Of a DNA stretch of 64,000 bases, positions 7,343 through 16,167 are shown in pieces. Location of the stretch: contig NZ_JASJOM010000004.1 in NCBI RefSeq assembly GCF_030271255.1, positions 186,001 through 250,000 on the forward strand, in the 5' to 3' direction. This DNA is from Peribacillus folii. Its GTDB lineage: Bacteria; Bacillota; Bacilli; Bacillales; DSM-1321. The notes under the pieces were generated by a model. That model ran no database searches and had not been told where the DNA came from. It saw only the letters and a program-made list of their open reading frames with translations. Made by a program: the position numbers and the translations under genes. Every line of letters begins with the position of its first letter. Positions within the stretch are counted from its first letter, which is position 1.

Positions 7343-9082
7343 TTATTTTAGTCTATATCCATTTTTCCTATGATAATTTAATTGATCAGAAGAAAACTTC
7401 CATCCACTCACAAAATTGCCTTTGGGATCAACTAAAACTCCTTTTTTACCCTTGAGAAAAACATAAACCTTATCACCATGGTATTTTGATTCAATAATTT
7501 CGTCAGCATTCTTTATATGCTTTTTTAGAGCATCTTCAAATTTAGCAGCATTTTTTTTGGAATAATTCCCCTTCACACCAAAATCATCTGCATGTTTAAA
7601 CTTCTTCTGTAACTTTTTGGCTGAAAATTTGGTAGTAGGGATTGTGACTTTTTTATATAAATTTTTCCCCTTTTTCCAAGCCCATTTTCCTCCCTTCCAA
7701 ACCCACATACCTCCTCTAACGAGGTACGTCCAAAAATGTCCTTCCGGATCTACATATTTAACAGGGTTATTTCCTGCATAATTATATCCATTCTGTGAAA
7801 TTGAATTATCATCTCCAGAATATGGATCTAATGATAAAAAGCTACCATTCGCTGGATTATAGTAACGAGCTTTAAGATAGTAGTTCTTGCTTTCTGAATC
7901 ATAATAATACCCTGCATATCGAATCGGATTTTCTTGTGCAAGACTCCCTTTTTCCCCTAATAAATTCCCATAAGAATCATAAATATAAGATCCTACTTCT
8001 TTTCCTTCGTTATCACGTATCGTTAAAACATCGCCACGAATATTCGTCCAATAGTGAAACACATGATCCTCCCAGTTACCACTTTCATCTTTTTCACGAA
8101 TAATCATTCCTAGAGGCGTGTCTTCATCCCATTGGTAATTTCTATATTGTACGATAGTATCTCCCTTACTTATAACTTCGAAGGATAATTGAGTATCATC
8201 ATAATAATATTCATGAATATTTAAACCTAAATACTTCTTAGTTCGCAATCCGGTTTCGTCATACTCGTAACGGGCTATTTCATTACCCTGTAAATCAGAA
8301 ATTCTAGTTTGATATCCAAGAACATTATATTCAAATTTGTATTGATCATCTTGTAGTAAGTTTCCATCTTTATCATACAGATATCCTTTTCCATTTTTTG
8401 TTTCAATTTGATTAGATGCATTATACTTAAAGGTATCAGTATGTTTACCTCGAATACTTTCTTTACGGTTACCAACATCATCGTAGTTATATTTATTTAT
8501 GCTTCCATCCGGTAATACCTCTTGAATTAATTGACTATTCTCATCATAAGTAAAACGTGTATCACCATTAGTACTCTTTTCTTTTAAAATATTTCCAGAA
8601 CCATCATAAGTATAAGAATATTCAAGAAGCGTACCAGTGCCTTTATTATAAAAAACCCCCTCTAGAAGGTTACTTTTATTAAATATATTTGTTTGCTGAT
8701 AGAGATTTTCATTAACAATAACTTTTTCTTGATTGTTAGTTAAATCATCAACTTTCTCAAAAATCATATATTTTTGAGCGCCAACTCGAACTGTCTGAAC
8801 ATCCTTATTTCCTTCATCTGTATAAGTTAATGATTTCTCAACCTTCCAAGGATTTACTCCTTGAGTATAGTTAAGCATCACACTTAATGGTTGTTCGTTC
8901 TCATTATACTTATAAATAATTCTAAAGTTTCCTCGTGTATAAGATTCTAATAAGGAAAGGCTATTATAATCCAAAGATTTTTGTAGAATGTTTTGTTTGG
9001 ATTTTAAATCTTGAAAAGTTACCTTTGATAATAATCCCCATTCATTATATGTTTGATCCCACGGATCAAGTGAAGTTGCACC
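7343..9082 (-). pseudogene. RHS/WapA-like toxin, 3' part with colicin D-type tRNase tip
   Basis: The frame holds YD/RHS repeats (YTYDGSGNIL, FTYDENSQL, YNYDDVGNR), the RHS core (YYLKARYYNPANGSFLS, then NPVKYVDPEGH) and a C-terminal toxin of about 86 residues. The toxin resembles the tRNA-Arg-cleaving domain of colicin D: KFKH with the expected catalytic His (about residue 461 counted from TTG 8974), HADDFG, and SGWK near 523-526. Those Lys, His, Ser and Trp positions are conserved. Upstream of TTG 8974 the same frame stays open and protein-like (SLDPWDQTYNEWGLLSKV) up to 9082, where an IS remnant begins, and no ribosome site exists. So the N-terminal roughly 1,500 or more residues, including secretion signals, are missing. 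Probably silent unless recombined with a full RHS gene. Confidence 0.8.
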
Positions 9083-9223
9083 GGTAATGAAGAGAAACAG
9101 GTAGAAATGGAGAATGACGGGCTATTGCAAACCCCTGCTAGCCCTAGGACGAAGGTAGATGTGATTCGAAACAACGCTCACAAATACTCGGTTTCAGCCT
9201 TGTATAACGTCCTTAAGAATTAA
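9083..9223 (+). pseudogene. IS3-family transposase remnant
   Basis: The frame GNEEKQVEMEND, then KVDVIRNNAHKYSVSALYNVL matches the junction of OrfA end and OrfB start in IS3/IS150-group transposases (typical pattern: N-HKYSVSAMC-VL). It stops after 46 residues. It starts exactly where the RHS reading frame loses its homologous sequence, so this insertion or its excision scar probably truncated the toxin gene. Confidence 0.5.
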
Positions 9224-9229
9224 AGAAGC

Positions 9230-9600
9230 ACAGAATTAAAAAGAAAAAATCCCTCCTCAATCTTCACGCAGAGTGGAATGGAACGGAGGATGAAGACTCC
9301 TGCGGGAAATGCGCGTCTACGTGAGACCCCGAAGGCATAAGCGAGGGCACTGAAAAAGTCCATTTCAAGAGAAAAAGAAGTTAACCGCGCGCTATATTTA
9401 GGTTTCTCGCTTGATTTTTGTCAATATATAGTTTAAAATGTTATTTTTTCTGCAGCCTCTGCGGAACACGGAGAAGGCTTCCCAGCCTCCTCTGGATAAA
9501 GGAGCACCTGCAATGGAAATCCACGGTCGATGTCCAATCCTCAAAACTATGTTCCAGCGGAATTCTATTATAATTCGTTCATGCAGCATGAAGTGAAAAT
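9230..9600. repeat. degenerate Bacillaceae intergenic repeats
   Basis: The stretch AGACTCCTGCGGGAAATGCG followed by GTGAGACCCCGAAGGC is the familiar Bacillaceae intergenic repeat (GAGACTCCTGCGGG ... GTGAGACCCCGCAGG). About 150 bases on, a second degraded copy lies in the opposite orientation (on the minus strand GATTTCCATTGCAGGTGCTC, then GAGGAGGCTGGGAAGCC). CACTGAAAAAGTC between them resembles insertion-sequence flanking DNA. No gene is supportable here. Confidence 0.55.
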
Positions 9601-9622
9601 TAACATCCCAAAGGTAACAACC

Positions 9623-9673
9623 TCAAAAAAAAACTGCAGCCAAACTCCGATGAAATCGAAGTTTGACTGCAGT
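9623..9673 (-). terminator. terminator of the dioxygenase-nitroreductase operon
   Basis: A 19-bp stem (ACTGCAGTCAAACTTCGAT on the minus strand, with G-U pairs) closes on a short AT loop and is followed by a run of T residues, 20 bases after the nitroreductase stop. Confidence 0.9.
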
Positions 9674-9692
9674 ATGGGAGCACCCTTCACTC

Positions 9693-10295
9693 TTACTTGT
9701 AAAACTTAATGCGCTCGTCAAGCGGTTTGAATTCTTTTTCACCGGCTGGAGCCGTTGGATGTCCAAATGGCATTTGGGCAATCAATTTCCAGTCAGCAGG
9801 TACATCATATTCCTTTTTCACTTCATCATCGATAAGCGGATTATAATGCTGCAGGGTTGCACCTAGTCCTTCTCCTTCCAAAGCGGCCCAAACGACGAGT
9901 TGATGCATGCCTGATGTTTGCTGTGACCAAATCGGGAAATTATCGGCATATAGAGCGAATTGCTCTTGCAGGGATTTTACGATGGATTCATCTTCAAAGA
10001 ACAAAACCGTTCCATAGCCAGCTTTAAAGGAATCCATTTTTTGCTGGGTGCTTGTGAAATCCCTCTCCCCAACTGCTTTTTTCAACTCCTGTGTGGTGAT
10101 ATCCCATAATTTATCATGAGCGGCCCCAGTCAGCACGACAAGGCGGGTAGTTTGGGAATTAAAAGCCGATGGCGTATGTTTAACGGCAAACTCGACAATC
10201 TCCTTAATCTTCTCGTCCGATATTTGTATCTCTTTATTGATTCCATAATAAGAACGTCTCTCTTTAATCGTTGTGTAAAAATCTTTCGTCATCAT
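9693..10295 (-). CDS. nitroreductase family protein
   Basis: FMN-dependent, NAD(P)H-using flavoenzyme that reduces nitro compounds or quinones. Seen: N-terminal ERRSYYGI (FMN phosphate contact), HTPSAFNSQTTRLVVL, and a late FGHP in IAQMPFGHPTAPAGEK. At 200 residues with RRSYYGI it fits the Frm2/Hbn1-like subgroup. AGGAGG precedes the start. It follows the ring-cleaving dioxygenase by 77 bases in what looks like one operon, matching the nitroreductase plus dioxygenase pairing of Bacillus mhqNOP, though gene order is reversed and the protein is a different nitroreductase subtype from the one at 61 kb. The likely role is detoxification of quinone-like electrophiles in the cytosol. Confidence 0.85.
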   Translation of the reverse strand: MMTKDFYTTIKERRSYYGINKEIQISDEKIKEIVEFAVKHTPSAFNSQTTRLVVLTGAAHDKLWDITTQELKKAVGERDFTSTQQKMDSFKAGYGTVLFFEDESIVKSLQEQFALYADNFPIWSQQTSGMHQLVVWAALEGEGLGATLQHYNPLIDDEVKKEYDVPADWKLIAQMPFGHPTAPAGEKEFKPLDERIKFYK

Positions 10296-10371
10296 TCATT
10301 CCTCCTAAGTGCTTTCTAAATATGATTCGCTATAATTTCTGCATGCTATAGTATGAGCAGAATTTCAGGCA

Positions 10372-11349
10372 TTATTCTTTTGTGAACGCCTTGGTGCTTC
10401 TTACTGTATCGATGGGACGGACCAATTTTTCGATATGCTCTCTTTTCGGTTCCAGGAACGGTGGCAATGATAGCTTTTCTCCAAGTGTTTCATATGGCTC
10501 ATCCCCCATGAATCCAGGTCCGTCTGTCGCAAACTCGAATAAGATTTGCGGTGCCACCCGTACATAAAGCGATTCGAAGAAGTGACGGTCGACATGACCC
10601 GATGTTTGAAATTGGAAGCTTTCCATGCGTTCGATCCATTCCTCCAATACGGAACGATCCTCAACACGGAAGGCTGTATGGTGAACCGTTCCGAAGCCTT
10701 GCCGTGCTTGGGGCAGATTTGAGTCATGCTCGACAATGACTTGTGCTCCATTTCCGCCTTCTCCTACTTCAAAAAGATGAAATGCCCCTTCTTGTTCCAC
10801 TTCTTTGAATAAAAGTACTTTCTCCATCATTTCCTTAAAGTAATCAAAGTTCGCAATACGAATGAATATCGGTCCTAATCCGGTAATCGCATACTCAAGA
10901 GGTACCGGCCCTTTTTGCCAAGGAATCCCCGATGCCACTCCATCATTGTTTTCATCTGAGATCAATTGATAGTGTTGATCATCGAAATCAACGAAGGATA
11001 ACGTCTTTTTGCCAAATTGAATTTGAATCCCAGTATGTCTCACTTCAAACTTGTCAAAACGCTTCTCCCAATACTCTAATGCGGCATCATTAGGTACGCG
11101 GAATGATGTTTTTGAAATTTCGTTAGTCCCATGTTCTCCCTTTGGAATGCCTGGAAAGTCGAAGAAGGTCATATCCGTTCCAGGACCGCCAACATCATCG
11201 GCAAAAAACAGGTGATAGGTTTGGATATCATCTTGATTGACCGTTTTCTTGACTAAACGCATCCCCAATATATAGGTGAAGAATTCATAATTTTTCTCTG
11301 CACTGCTGGTGATGGCTGTAACGTGGTGTATTCCTTTTAATCCATTCAT
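10372..11349 (-). CDS. mhqO: ring-cleaving dioxygenase, MhqO/MhqA type
   Basis: Two VOC modules (about residues 5-130 and 150-270). IHHVTAIT at the N-terminus and VHHTAF in the second module supply metal-ligand histidines, and HLFEV and FEFATDGPGF carry further VOC strands. Length (325) matches Bacillus MhqA/MhqE/MhqO, extradiol-type dioxygenases that open hydroquinone or catechol rings in response to quinone stress. The tail EPKREHIEKLVRP is typical. It is the first gene of the operon, with a SigmaA promoter and a possible MhqR-like operator upstream. Whether it is orthologous to MhqO, MhqA or MhqE cannot be settled by eye. Confidence 0.85.
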   Translation of the reverse strand: MNGLKGIHHVTAITSSAEKNYEFFTYILGMRLVKKTVNQDDIQTYHLFFADDVGGPGTDMTFFDFPGIPKGEHGTNEISKTSFRVPNDAALEYWEKRFDKFEVRHTGIQIQFGKKTLSFVDFDDQHYQLISDENNDGVASGIPWQKGPVPLEYAITGLGPIFIRIANFDYFKEMMEKVLLFKEVEQEGAFHLFEVGEGGNGAQVIVEHDSNLPQARQGFGTVHHTAFRVEDRSVLEEWIERMESFQFQTSGHVDRHFFESLYVRVAPQILFEFATDGPGFMGDEPYETLGEKLSLPPFLEPKREHIEKLVRPIDTVRSTKAFTKE

Positions 11350-11474
11350 CTGCTTTTCCTCCTATTAAATGATATCAGCTTATGATTGCTCGGTTTTTCA
11401 TCAATTCCCTACATTTTCCCTTCAAGCAGCCCACTCTATTCATAAAGTTCATTTGAATTGATTTTCCGCCGAGA

Positions 11475-11537
11475 CTATCTTGAATTAATATATCTCAAGT
11501 TCAAAGTAATTTTATATAAAAAAAAAACCTTTGTCAA
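11475..11537 (-). promoter_or_regulatory. promoter and possible MhqR-type operator of the dioxygenase operon
   Basis: TTGACA (11532-11537) and TAAAAT (11509-11514) are 17 bases apart on the minus strand. Immediately downstream lie TATCTCAAGTTCAAAGTA (11491-11508) and ATCTTGAATT, both similar to the palindromic MhqR box TATCTCGAATTCGAGATA. The promoter is convincing; the operator is a moderate match. Confidence 0.5.
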
Positions 11538-11617
11538 CATTCCGGTTTAGCTTTTGGAACATGATATGGTGCAAATGTTTTATTTCTCATCGAATTTAAT
11601 CAAAAACACTAGACCGA

Positions 11618-12475
11618 TCAATCATTTACCCGCAAGGCATGAATGTGTTCCAAATATGCATAAACTCGTCTATCGGCCTGATAAGGATAGGCATAGTTCA
11701 ATTGCTTCCCAACCATCATTGCACTTTGATCAAAAGAATGGCACATGGAAAACAGTGCCTGCCAGACACTCTCATACCCGCCATCTGCATATGTGGACAG
11801 AAGATGCCCCCAGCTCTCATCGGACAAAAATTTCTCCAAATATTTTCCGCATTTACCGACGCTAACGGAATAGTCGGTTTCAATGCCCACCTGCCATTCC
11901 AGCATTTGAATGAACATCTTCCTTATTTGGCCAAGATGTTCCTGAGCATAAAGAATTTCCTTTCGCCATAAACCTTTGGCTACATATGTCGAGACCCACC
12001 AAAACTCATTGCAGCAATCGTTATAAAACTCAACGGTAGGTTTTTTCACCCAGTAATCCTCATCAGTGGGAGGAGGAAGCACCGGAAGACAGCCATCTTT
12101 ATCCATCAAGACGGTCGTTAGCTTATCCTCCCTGCAATACCTTTCTTTTTGCTCTATGGGAACCAATTGTAAATCAATTCGGTTTCCGTCCATGAACAGC
12201 ATCAAATAAGAGAAGCGATCTCCTAAACTCGGCGGAAATAAAGACATATCCTCCGGGGTCTGCAAGATGATCCTTTCACCAAAGTCATCTATCCAGCCAG
12301 GATTCAGTCTGAATGACTCGATATCCGAGACGAGATAGACGATATCATAATCTTGGAGCACATCTTTTGGGACACTCGCATTCGTTCGCGACCCATTCAT
12401 GCACACAGCGCGAATGCGATCATCACGTTCAGCGACATGGATGATCAATGACATCATCTCTTCTTCTGAGCGCAT
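11618..12475 (-). CDS. aadK: aminoglycoside 6-adenylyltransferase
   Basis: The 285-residue protein matches chromosomal AadK of Bacillus, which transfers AMP from ATP to the 6-hydroxyl of streptomycin. The nucleotidyltransferase signature is CMNGSRTNASVPKDVLQDYDIVYLV (GS plus the DYD metal-binding pair, about residues 24-48), with a third acidic site in NRIDLQLVP. The C-terminal helical domain (WWVSTYVAKGLWR) is also typical. It lies 44 bases after the E1 beta gene in the same direction and may be read from that transcript; AGGTG before the ATG gives its own ribosome site. No mobile-element signature surrounds it, so it looks intrinsic. Confidence 0.9.
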   Translation of the reverse strand: MRSEEEMMSLIIHVAERDDRIRAVCMNGSRTNASVPKDVLQDYDIVYLVSDIESFRLNPGWIDDFGERIILQTPEDMSLFPPSLGDRFSYLMLFMDGNRIDLQLVPIEQKERYCREDKLTTVLMDKDGCLPVLPPPTDEDYWVKKPTVEFYNDCCNEFWWVSTYVAKGLWRKEILYAQEHLGQIRKMFIQMLEWQVGIETDYSVSVGKCGKYLEKFLSDESWGHLLSTYADGGYESVWQALFSMCHSFDQSAMMVGKQLNYAYPYQADRRVYAYLEHIHALRVND

Positions 12476-12519
12476 GAACCATACACCTCCCGTAAATGAA
12501 TGATGCCTTTATCTTGCAT

Positions 12520-13503
12520 TTAATAGGCAGCTAGGTCACGCAGTGCCTTTTCCACTTTTTCTGGATTCACCATGAAGGACTTTTCCAATGCTGGCGAATA
12601 TGGCATGGCAGGTACATCAGGCCCAGCCAGTCTCATGATGGGGGCATCCAGATCAAACAGGCAATTTTCCGCAATAATCGCCGACACTTCACTAATGATG
12701 CTTCCTTCTTTATTATCCTCAGTGATTAAAAGCACTTTTCCCGTTTTTGCGGCTGCTTCAATGATCGCCTCTTGATCCAGAGGATAAACGGTTCTTAAGT
12801 CAAGTATATGAACGGAAATGCCATCACTGGCCAGCTTCTCCGCTGCTTGTAGTGCAAAATGAACACAAAGGCCGTATGTAATCACGGTTACATCATCGCC
12901 ATCACGCTTGATATCCGCTTTTCCAATCGGTAAAACATAATCATCGTCAGGCACTTCCTCTTTAATTAAACGATAAGCACGCTTGTGTTCAAAGAACAGG
13001 ACCGGATCCTCATCTCGGATAGCCGCCTTCAATAATCCCTTCACATCATAAGGGGTGGACGGCATGACGATTTTCAGCCCCGGTTGATTGGCAAAAATCG
13101 CTTCGACGGATTGCGAATGATATAGAGCCCCATGTACCCCTCCGCCGTAAGGGGCCCTGATGACGATAGGACATTGCCAGTCGTTATTTGACCGGTAACG
13201 GATTTTTGCCGCTTCCGATATGATTTGGTTGATTGCAGGCATGATGAAATCGGCAAATTGCATTTCCGCAATCGGCCTCATCCCATACATCGCCGCTCCA
13301 ATGCCCACTCCGGCGATGGCCGATTCAGCAAGCGGGGTGTCAATGACACGGTGTTCCCCAAATTGTTCATACAAACCTGATGTCGCCTTAAACACGCCGC
13401 CTTTCCTTCCAACGTCCTCTCCTAGGACAAATACACGGGAATCACGTTCCATTTCTTCACGTATCGCCATTATCACGGCATCTATATATGATATTACTGC
13501 CAT
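12520..13503 (-). CDS. bkdAB: 2-oxoacid dehydrogenase E1 component, beta subunit
   Basis: With the alpha subunit it forms the thiamine-diphosphate E1 that decarboxylates 2-oxoacids, most likely branched-chain ones. Seen: VLGEDVGRKGGVFKAT, RVIDTPLAESAIAGVGIGAA, the cofactor-cleft motif APYGGGVHGALYHSQSVEAIF and LLITEDN near the C-terminal domain. Length (327) is standard. It begins 12 bases after the alpha subunit with GGAGG upstream. The branched-chain (BkdAB) assignment rests on overall similarity; acetoin or pyruvate E1 beta are alternatives. No E2 or E3 gene follows, which is unusual. Confidence 0.85.
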   Translation of the reverse strand: MAVISYIDAVIMAIREEMERDSRVFVLGEDVGRKGGVFKATSGLYEQFGEHRVIDTPLAESAIAGVGIGAAMYGMRPIAEMQFADFIMPAINQIISEAAKIRYRSNNDWQCPIVIRAPYGGGVHGALYHSQSVEAIFANQPGLKIVMPSTPYDVKGLLKAAIRDEDPVLFFEHKRAYRLIKEEVPDDDYVLPIGKADIKRDGDDVTVITYGLCVHFALQAAEKLASDGISVHILDLRTVYPLDQEAIIEAAAKTGKVLLITEDNKEGSIISEVSAIIAENCLFDLDAPIMRLAGPDVPAMPYSPALEKSFMVNPEKVEKALRDLAAY

Positions 13504-13515
13504 CCTCTTTCCTCC

Positions 13516-14511
13516 TTACTCATTAGCATAAACGTATTTTGAGAGTGTATCTTCCGTTGCAAATGGAGCTTCTTCTGCGTAATCAGTCGCTTCGTTTACA
13601 ACTTTCATTATTTCATCATTGATCTGTTTTTCTATTTCGTCATCCATGACCCCTGTGGCCTTTAAATAGGCACCGAATGTAATGATCGAATCTATTTTTT
13701 TTGCCTCCGATACTTCATCGGCCGACCTGTATTGACTGTCATCATCATCGCTGGAGTGAGGTGTAAGCCTGTAGGAAACCGCCTCGATCAAGCTTGGTCC
13801 CTCACCGCGCCTGCCTCTATCGGCCGCTTCCTTCACTGCCAGGTATACGGCGATCGGATCGTTTCCATCCACCGTCACTCCTGGCATGCCATAACCGATG
13901 GCCCGGTCAGATACCTTTTTGCAAGCCAATTGTCTCTCGATCGGGATGGAAATCGCGTATTGATTATTTTCACACATCAAAATCACCGGAAGTTTATGTA
14001 CACCAGCAAAATTCGCCCCTTCGTGAAAATCGCCCTGATTTGATGAGCCTTCTCCAAATGTAACGAAGGAAACGATATCTTGTCCTTCCATTTTTGCAGC
14101 GAGGGCAATCCCTACAGCATGCGGCACTTGAGTCGTCACTGGTGAAGAACCCGTCACGATCCGGTTTTTCTTTTGTCCGAAATGGCCTGGCATTTGCCTG
14201 CCTCCTGAATTGGGATCTTCTGCTTTTGCAAAACTGGATAACATTAAATCCCTTGCTGTCATTCCAAATGCCAGAACTACCCCAAGATCCCGATAATAAG
14301 GAAGAACGTAGTCCTTTTCACGATTCAATGCAAACGCCGCGCCCACTTGAGAGGCTTCCTGCCCCTGACAGGAAACGACAAATGGAATCTTGCCAGAACG
14401 GTTTAACAACCACAGCCGTTCATCTATACGTCTTGCCAGCAACATCACTTTATACATCTCAAGCACTTTCTCATCGCTGAGTCCAGCTTGCCGATGACGG
14501 TTTTCCATCAT
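13516..14511 (-). CDS. bkdAA: 2-oxoacid dehydrogenase E1 component, alpha subunit
   Basis: Thiamine-diphosphate binding is shown by FGEGSSNQGDFHEGANFAGV ending in CENNQYA (GDG...NN-type motif, about residues 155-185). The phosphorylation-loop-like YRLTPHSSDDDDSQYRS and the N-terminal LLARRIDERL helix are typical. The 331-residue length matches Bacillus BkdAA. Substrate is probably a branched-chain 2-oxoacid. It is first in the cluster E1 alpha, E1 beta, aadK, with AGGAGG before tandem ATG codons. In most Bacilli bkdAA-bkdAB are followed by the E2 gene and preceded by lpdV, buk and ptb; none of these is here, so this is probably a second, detached copy. Confidence 0.85.
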   Translation of the reverse strand: MMENRHRQAGLSDEKVLEMYKVMLLARRIDERLWLLNRSGKIPFVVSCQGQEASQVGAAFALNREKDYVLPYYRDLGVVLAFGMTARDLMLSSFAKAEDPNSGGRQMPGHFGQKKNRIVTGSSPVTTQVPHAVGIALAAKMEGQDIVSFVTFGEGSSNQGDFHEGANFAGVHKLPVILMCENNQYAISIPIERQLACKKVSDRAIGYGMPGVTVDGNDPIAVYLAVKEAADRGRRGEGPSLIEAVSYRLTPHSSDDDDSQYRSADEVSEAKKIDSIITFGAYLKATGVMDDEIEKQINDEIMKVVNEATDYAEEAPFATEDTLSKYVYANE

Positions 14512-14782
14512 ACAACTTCATCCTCCTAAACCATATGTAATTTCCATTCTCCTCATAAAATATCTGCAAAAACTATGTTATCTACTGTTATTACCTGGTA
14601 CTAAATCTACATAATATATCCTACCACTTTAACGCGCATTTTTTCAACTAATTTTCACCGTAACGTCCATGACAGCCCACTCTCAAGTACAAATAAAACG
14701 GACAAGAACACCAATAAAGGTGAAACGTATTGTAATAAAATTGAAGATAAACTCGCAGGCCATGAATTAGTTCTCATTGCAA

Positions 14783-14822
14783 AAAAAAGATTGAACTCTA
14801 GCTGAGTCCAATCTTTTTTTAA
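14783..14822 (-). terminator. terminator overlapping the MarR stop codon
   Basis: AAAGATTG-ACTC and GAGT-CAATCTTT form a stem with T-runs on both sides, so it may act in both directions. The rest of the 14.51-14.78 kb gap upstream of the E1 alpha gene shows no gene. Confidence 0.75.
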
Positions 14823-15244
14823 TTTTCCAAGTTTTTCAGCAATTTTTCATGAAGGGCTAAATATTGCTTCACTTCTTCTTCACTTAGTACCTTGAATAGC
14901 TCCAACCGCAATTCTTTACCTTTCTGTTGCGCTTCGGTCAGGACTTCAATGCCAGCTTCGGTGATTGCCAGTAATACATTCCGGCGATCACTTTCATTAT
15001 ACTCACGCTTGGCAAAGCCCTGCTTTATCAGCCGATTGGAAATATTCGTCATAGAAGCGGGCGTATACCCAAGCTTATTAGCCATAACCGACTGCTTTTG
15101 CGCTCCATTTTGCTTCATTTCAGCTAAAACGAGAATGGGGGAGATTCCAATGCTGTATGGAAATGATTTGGTCCACCTGATTATGGCTTCATTCGTAAAT
15201 AATTCCACTGCGTGTATTAATTTAAAAATATCCGTTTCCCTCAA
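14819..15244 (-). CDS. MarR family transcriptional regulator
   Basis: The 141-residue winged-helix protein has the MarR core MANKLGYTPASMTNISNRLIKQGFAKRE with the wing ESDRRNVLLAITEAG. MarR proteins are dimers that usually repress a nearby operon and leave DNA when a small molecule binds or cysteines are oxidised; no cysteine is present here, so ligand control is more likely. Start is TTG with GGAGGAAACT upstream. It lies 17 bases after the SDR gene, so the regulator is the second gene of the operon it probably controls through the tandem palindromes at 16048-16081. Confidence 0.85.
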   Translation of the reverse strand: MRETDIFKLIHAVELFTNEAIIRWTKSFPYSIGISPILVLAEMKQNGAQKQSVMANKLGYTPASMTNISNRLIKQGFAKREYNESDRRNVLLAITEAGIEVLTEAQQKGKELRLELFKVLSEEEVKQYLALHEKLLKNLEN

Positions 15245-15261
15245 AGTTTCCTCCTGTACGA

Positions 15262-16017
15262 TTATCTAAGTTTAATGGATCCGCCATCGAGCATGAGTGT
15301 TTGTCCCGTAATATAATCCGAATCTTCGCTGGCAAGGAACACTGCTGTTCTCCCGATGTCACTTTCTAGTTCACCAAGTCTCCTCAGTGGAATCTTTGAT
15401 ACCATGGCTTGATAATATTCGGGTTCTTCTTTTGCCCATTTCTGAACACCCGGTGAGTTTGCAATCGGTGAGATGATGTTCACATTGATGCCAAATGGGC
15501 CAAATTCATTAGCCGCCACCCGGGAAATGCCTCGAATGGCCTCTTTTGCAGCAGCATACGATCCTTGGCTGACATCTCCATTCAATCCTGCTCCCGATGC
15601 AAAATTAATGATTTTCCCTTTCGTTTCTTTCAAAAATGGCAATGCAGCCTGCATGAGATAAAACGTGGGATAAAAACCGGTATTAAAAGATAATTCCAGA
15701 TCTTCTTGGGTCGTTTTTTCTATCGAATTCATTTTTGACGCATGAGCATTGTTAACCAGGATATCCAATTTCCCAAATCTATCGATAACCTGCTTCACGA
15801 TTATTTTTAGTTTATCATATTCAACCAAATTTTCCTGAATGAAAATGGATTCGGCTTGGTGTGCTTGTAATTCTTTAATGGTTTGATTTCCAAGCTCTTC
15901 ATTTACATCAATGATGACTACCTTAGAGCCTTCCTTCACGAAAGCCGTTGCGATTCCCTTACCGATACCTGAAGCTCCTCCAGTTATTAATGCGATTTTA
16001 CCTTGAAGTTTGTTCAT
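15262..16017 (-). CDS. short-chain dehydrogenase/reductase
   Basis: Classical SDR of 251 residues: cofactor motif TGGASGIGKG (residues about 12-21), acidic residue after strand 2 (IIDVNEE) pointing to NAD(H) preference, LVNNAH motif, catalytic Ser in NFASG and Tyr/Lys in SYAAAKEAI. The C-terminal TGQTLMLDGG is typical. LVNNAH in place of NNAG is a small deviation. Substrate unknown. AAGGAG precedes the ATG. Forms an operon with the MarR gene. Confidence 0.85.
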   Translation of the reverse strand: MNKLQGKIALITGGASGIGKGIATAFVKEGSKVVIIDVNEELGNQTIKELQAHQAESIFIQENLVEYDKLKIIVKQVIDRFGKLDILVNNAHASKMNSIEKTTQEDLELSFNTGFYPTFYLMQAALPFLKETKGKIINFASGAGLNGDVSQGSYAAAKEAIRGISRVAANEFGPFGINVNIISPIANSPGVQKWAKEEPEYYQAMVSKIPLRRLGELESDIGRTAVFLASEDSDYITGQTLMLDGGSIKLR

Positions 16018-16047
16018 GATTCAACCACTCCTTCCAAATTTATTTTA

Positions 16048-16081
16048 ACATTAAAATATTTAATATTAAAGTATTTAATGT
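16048..16081. promoter_or_regulatory. tandem palindromic operator of the SDR-MarR operon
   Basis: Two directly adjacent 15-bp palindromes, ATTAAAATATTTAAT (16050-16064) and ATTAAAGTATTTAAT (16065-16079), flanked to give ACATTAAA at one end and TTTAATGT at the other. They lie 31 bases upstream of the SDR start, where a repressor would block transcription or initiation. Confidence 0.65.
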
Positions 16082-16101
16082 CACTATTTAAATGAAGAGG
16101 A

Positions 16102-16153
16102 ACCAAAAAACCCTAAACCTTCCCAGCTTAAGGAAAGGTTTAGGGTTTTTTGG
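16102..16153 (-). terminator. terminator of the GntR gene
   Basis: CCAAAAAACCCTAAACCTT pairs with AAGGTTTAGGGTTTTTTGG through a roughly 17-bp stem. T-runs occur on both sides so it could also act on the other strand. Confidence 0.85.
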
Positions 16154-16167
16154 CTGACGGGAATCAA

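Noticed and set aside
11554..11971. Plus-strand ORFs of about 100 codons
   Set aside because: Complement shadows of the aadK gene, which has clear motifs on the minus strand.
13732..14480. Several 90-130-codon plus-strand ORFs
   Set aside because: Shadows of the E1 alpha gene; no motif or ribosome site.
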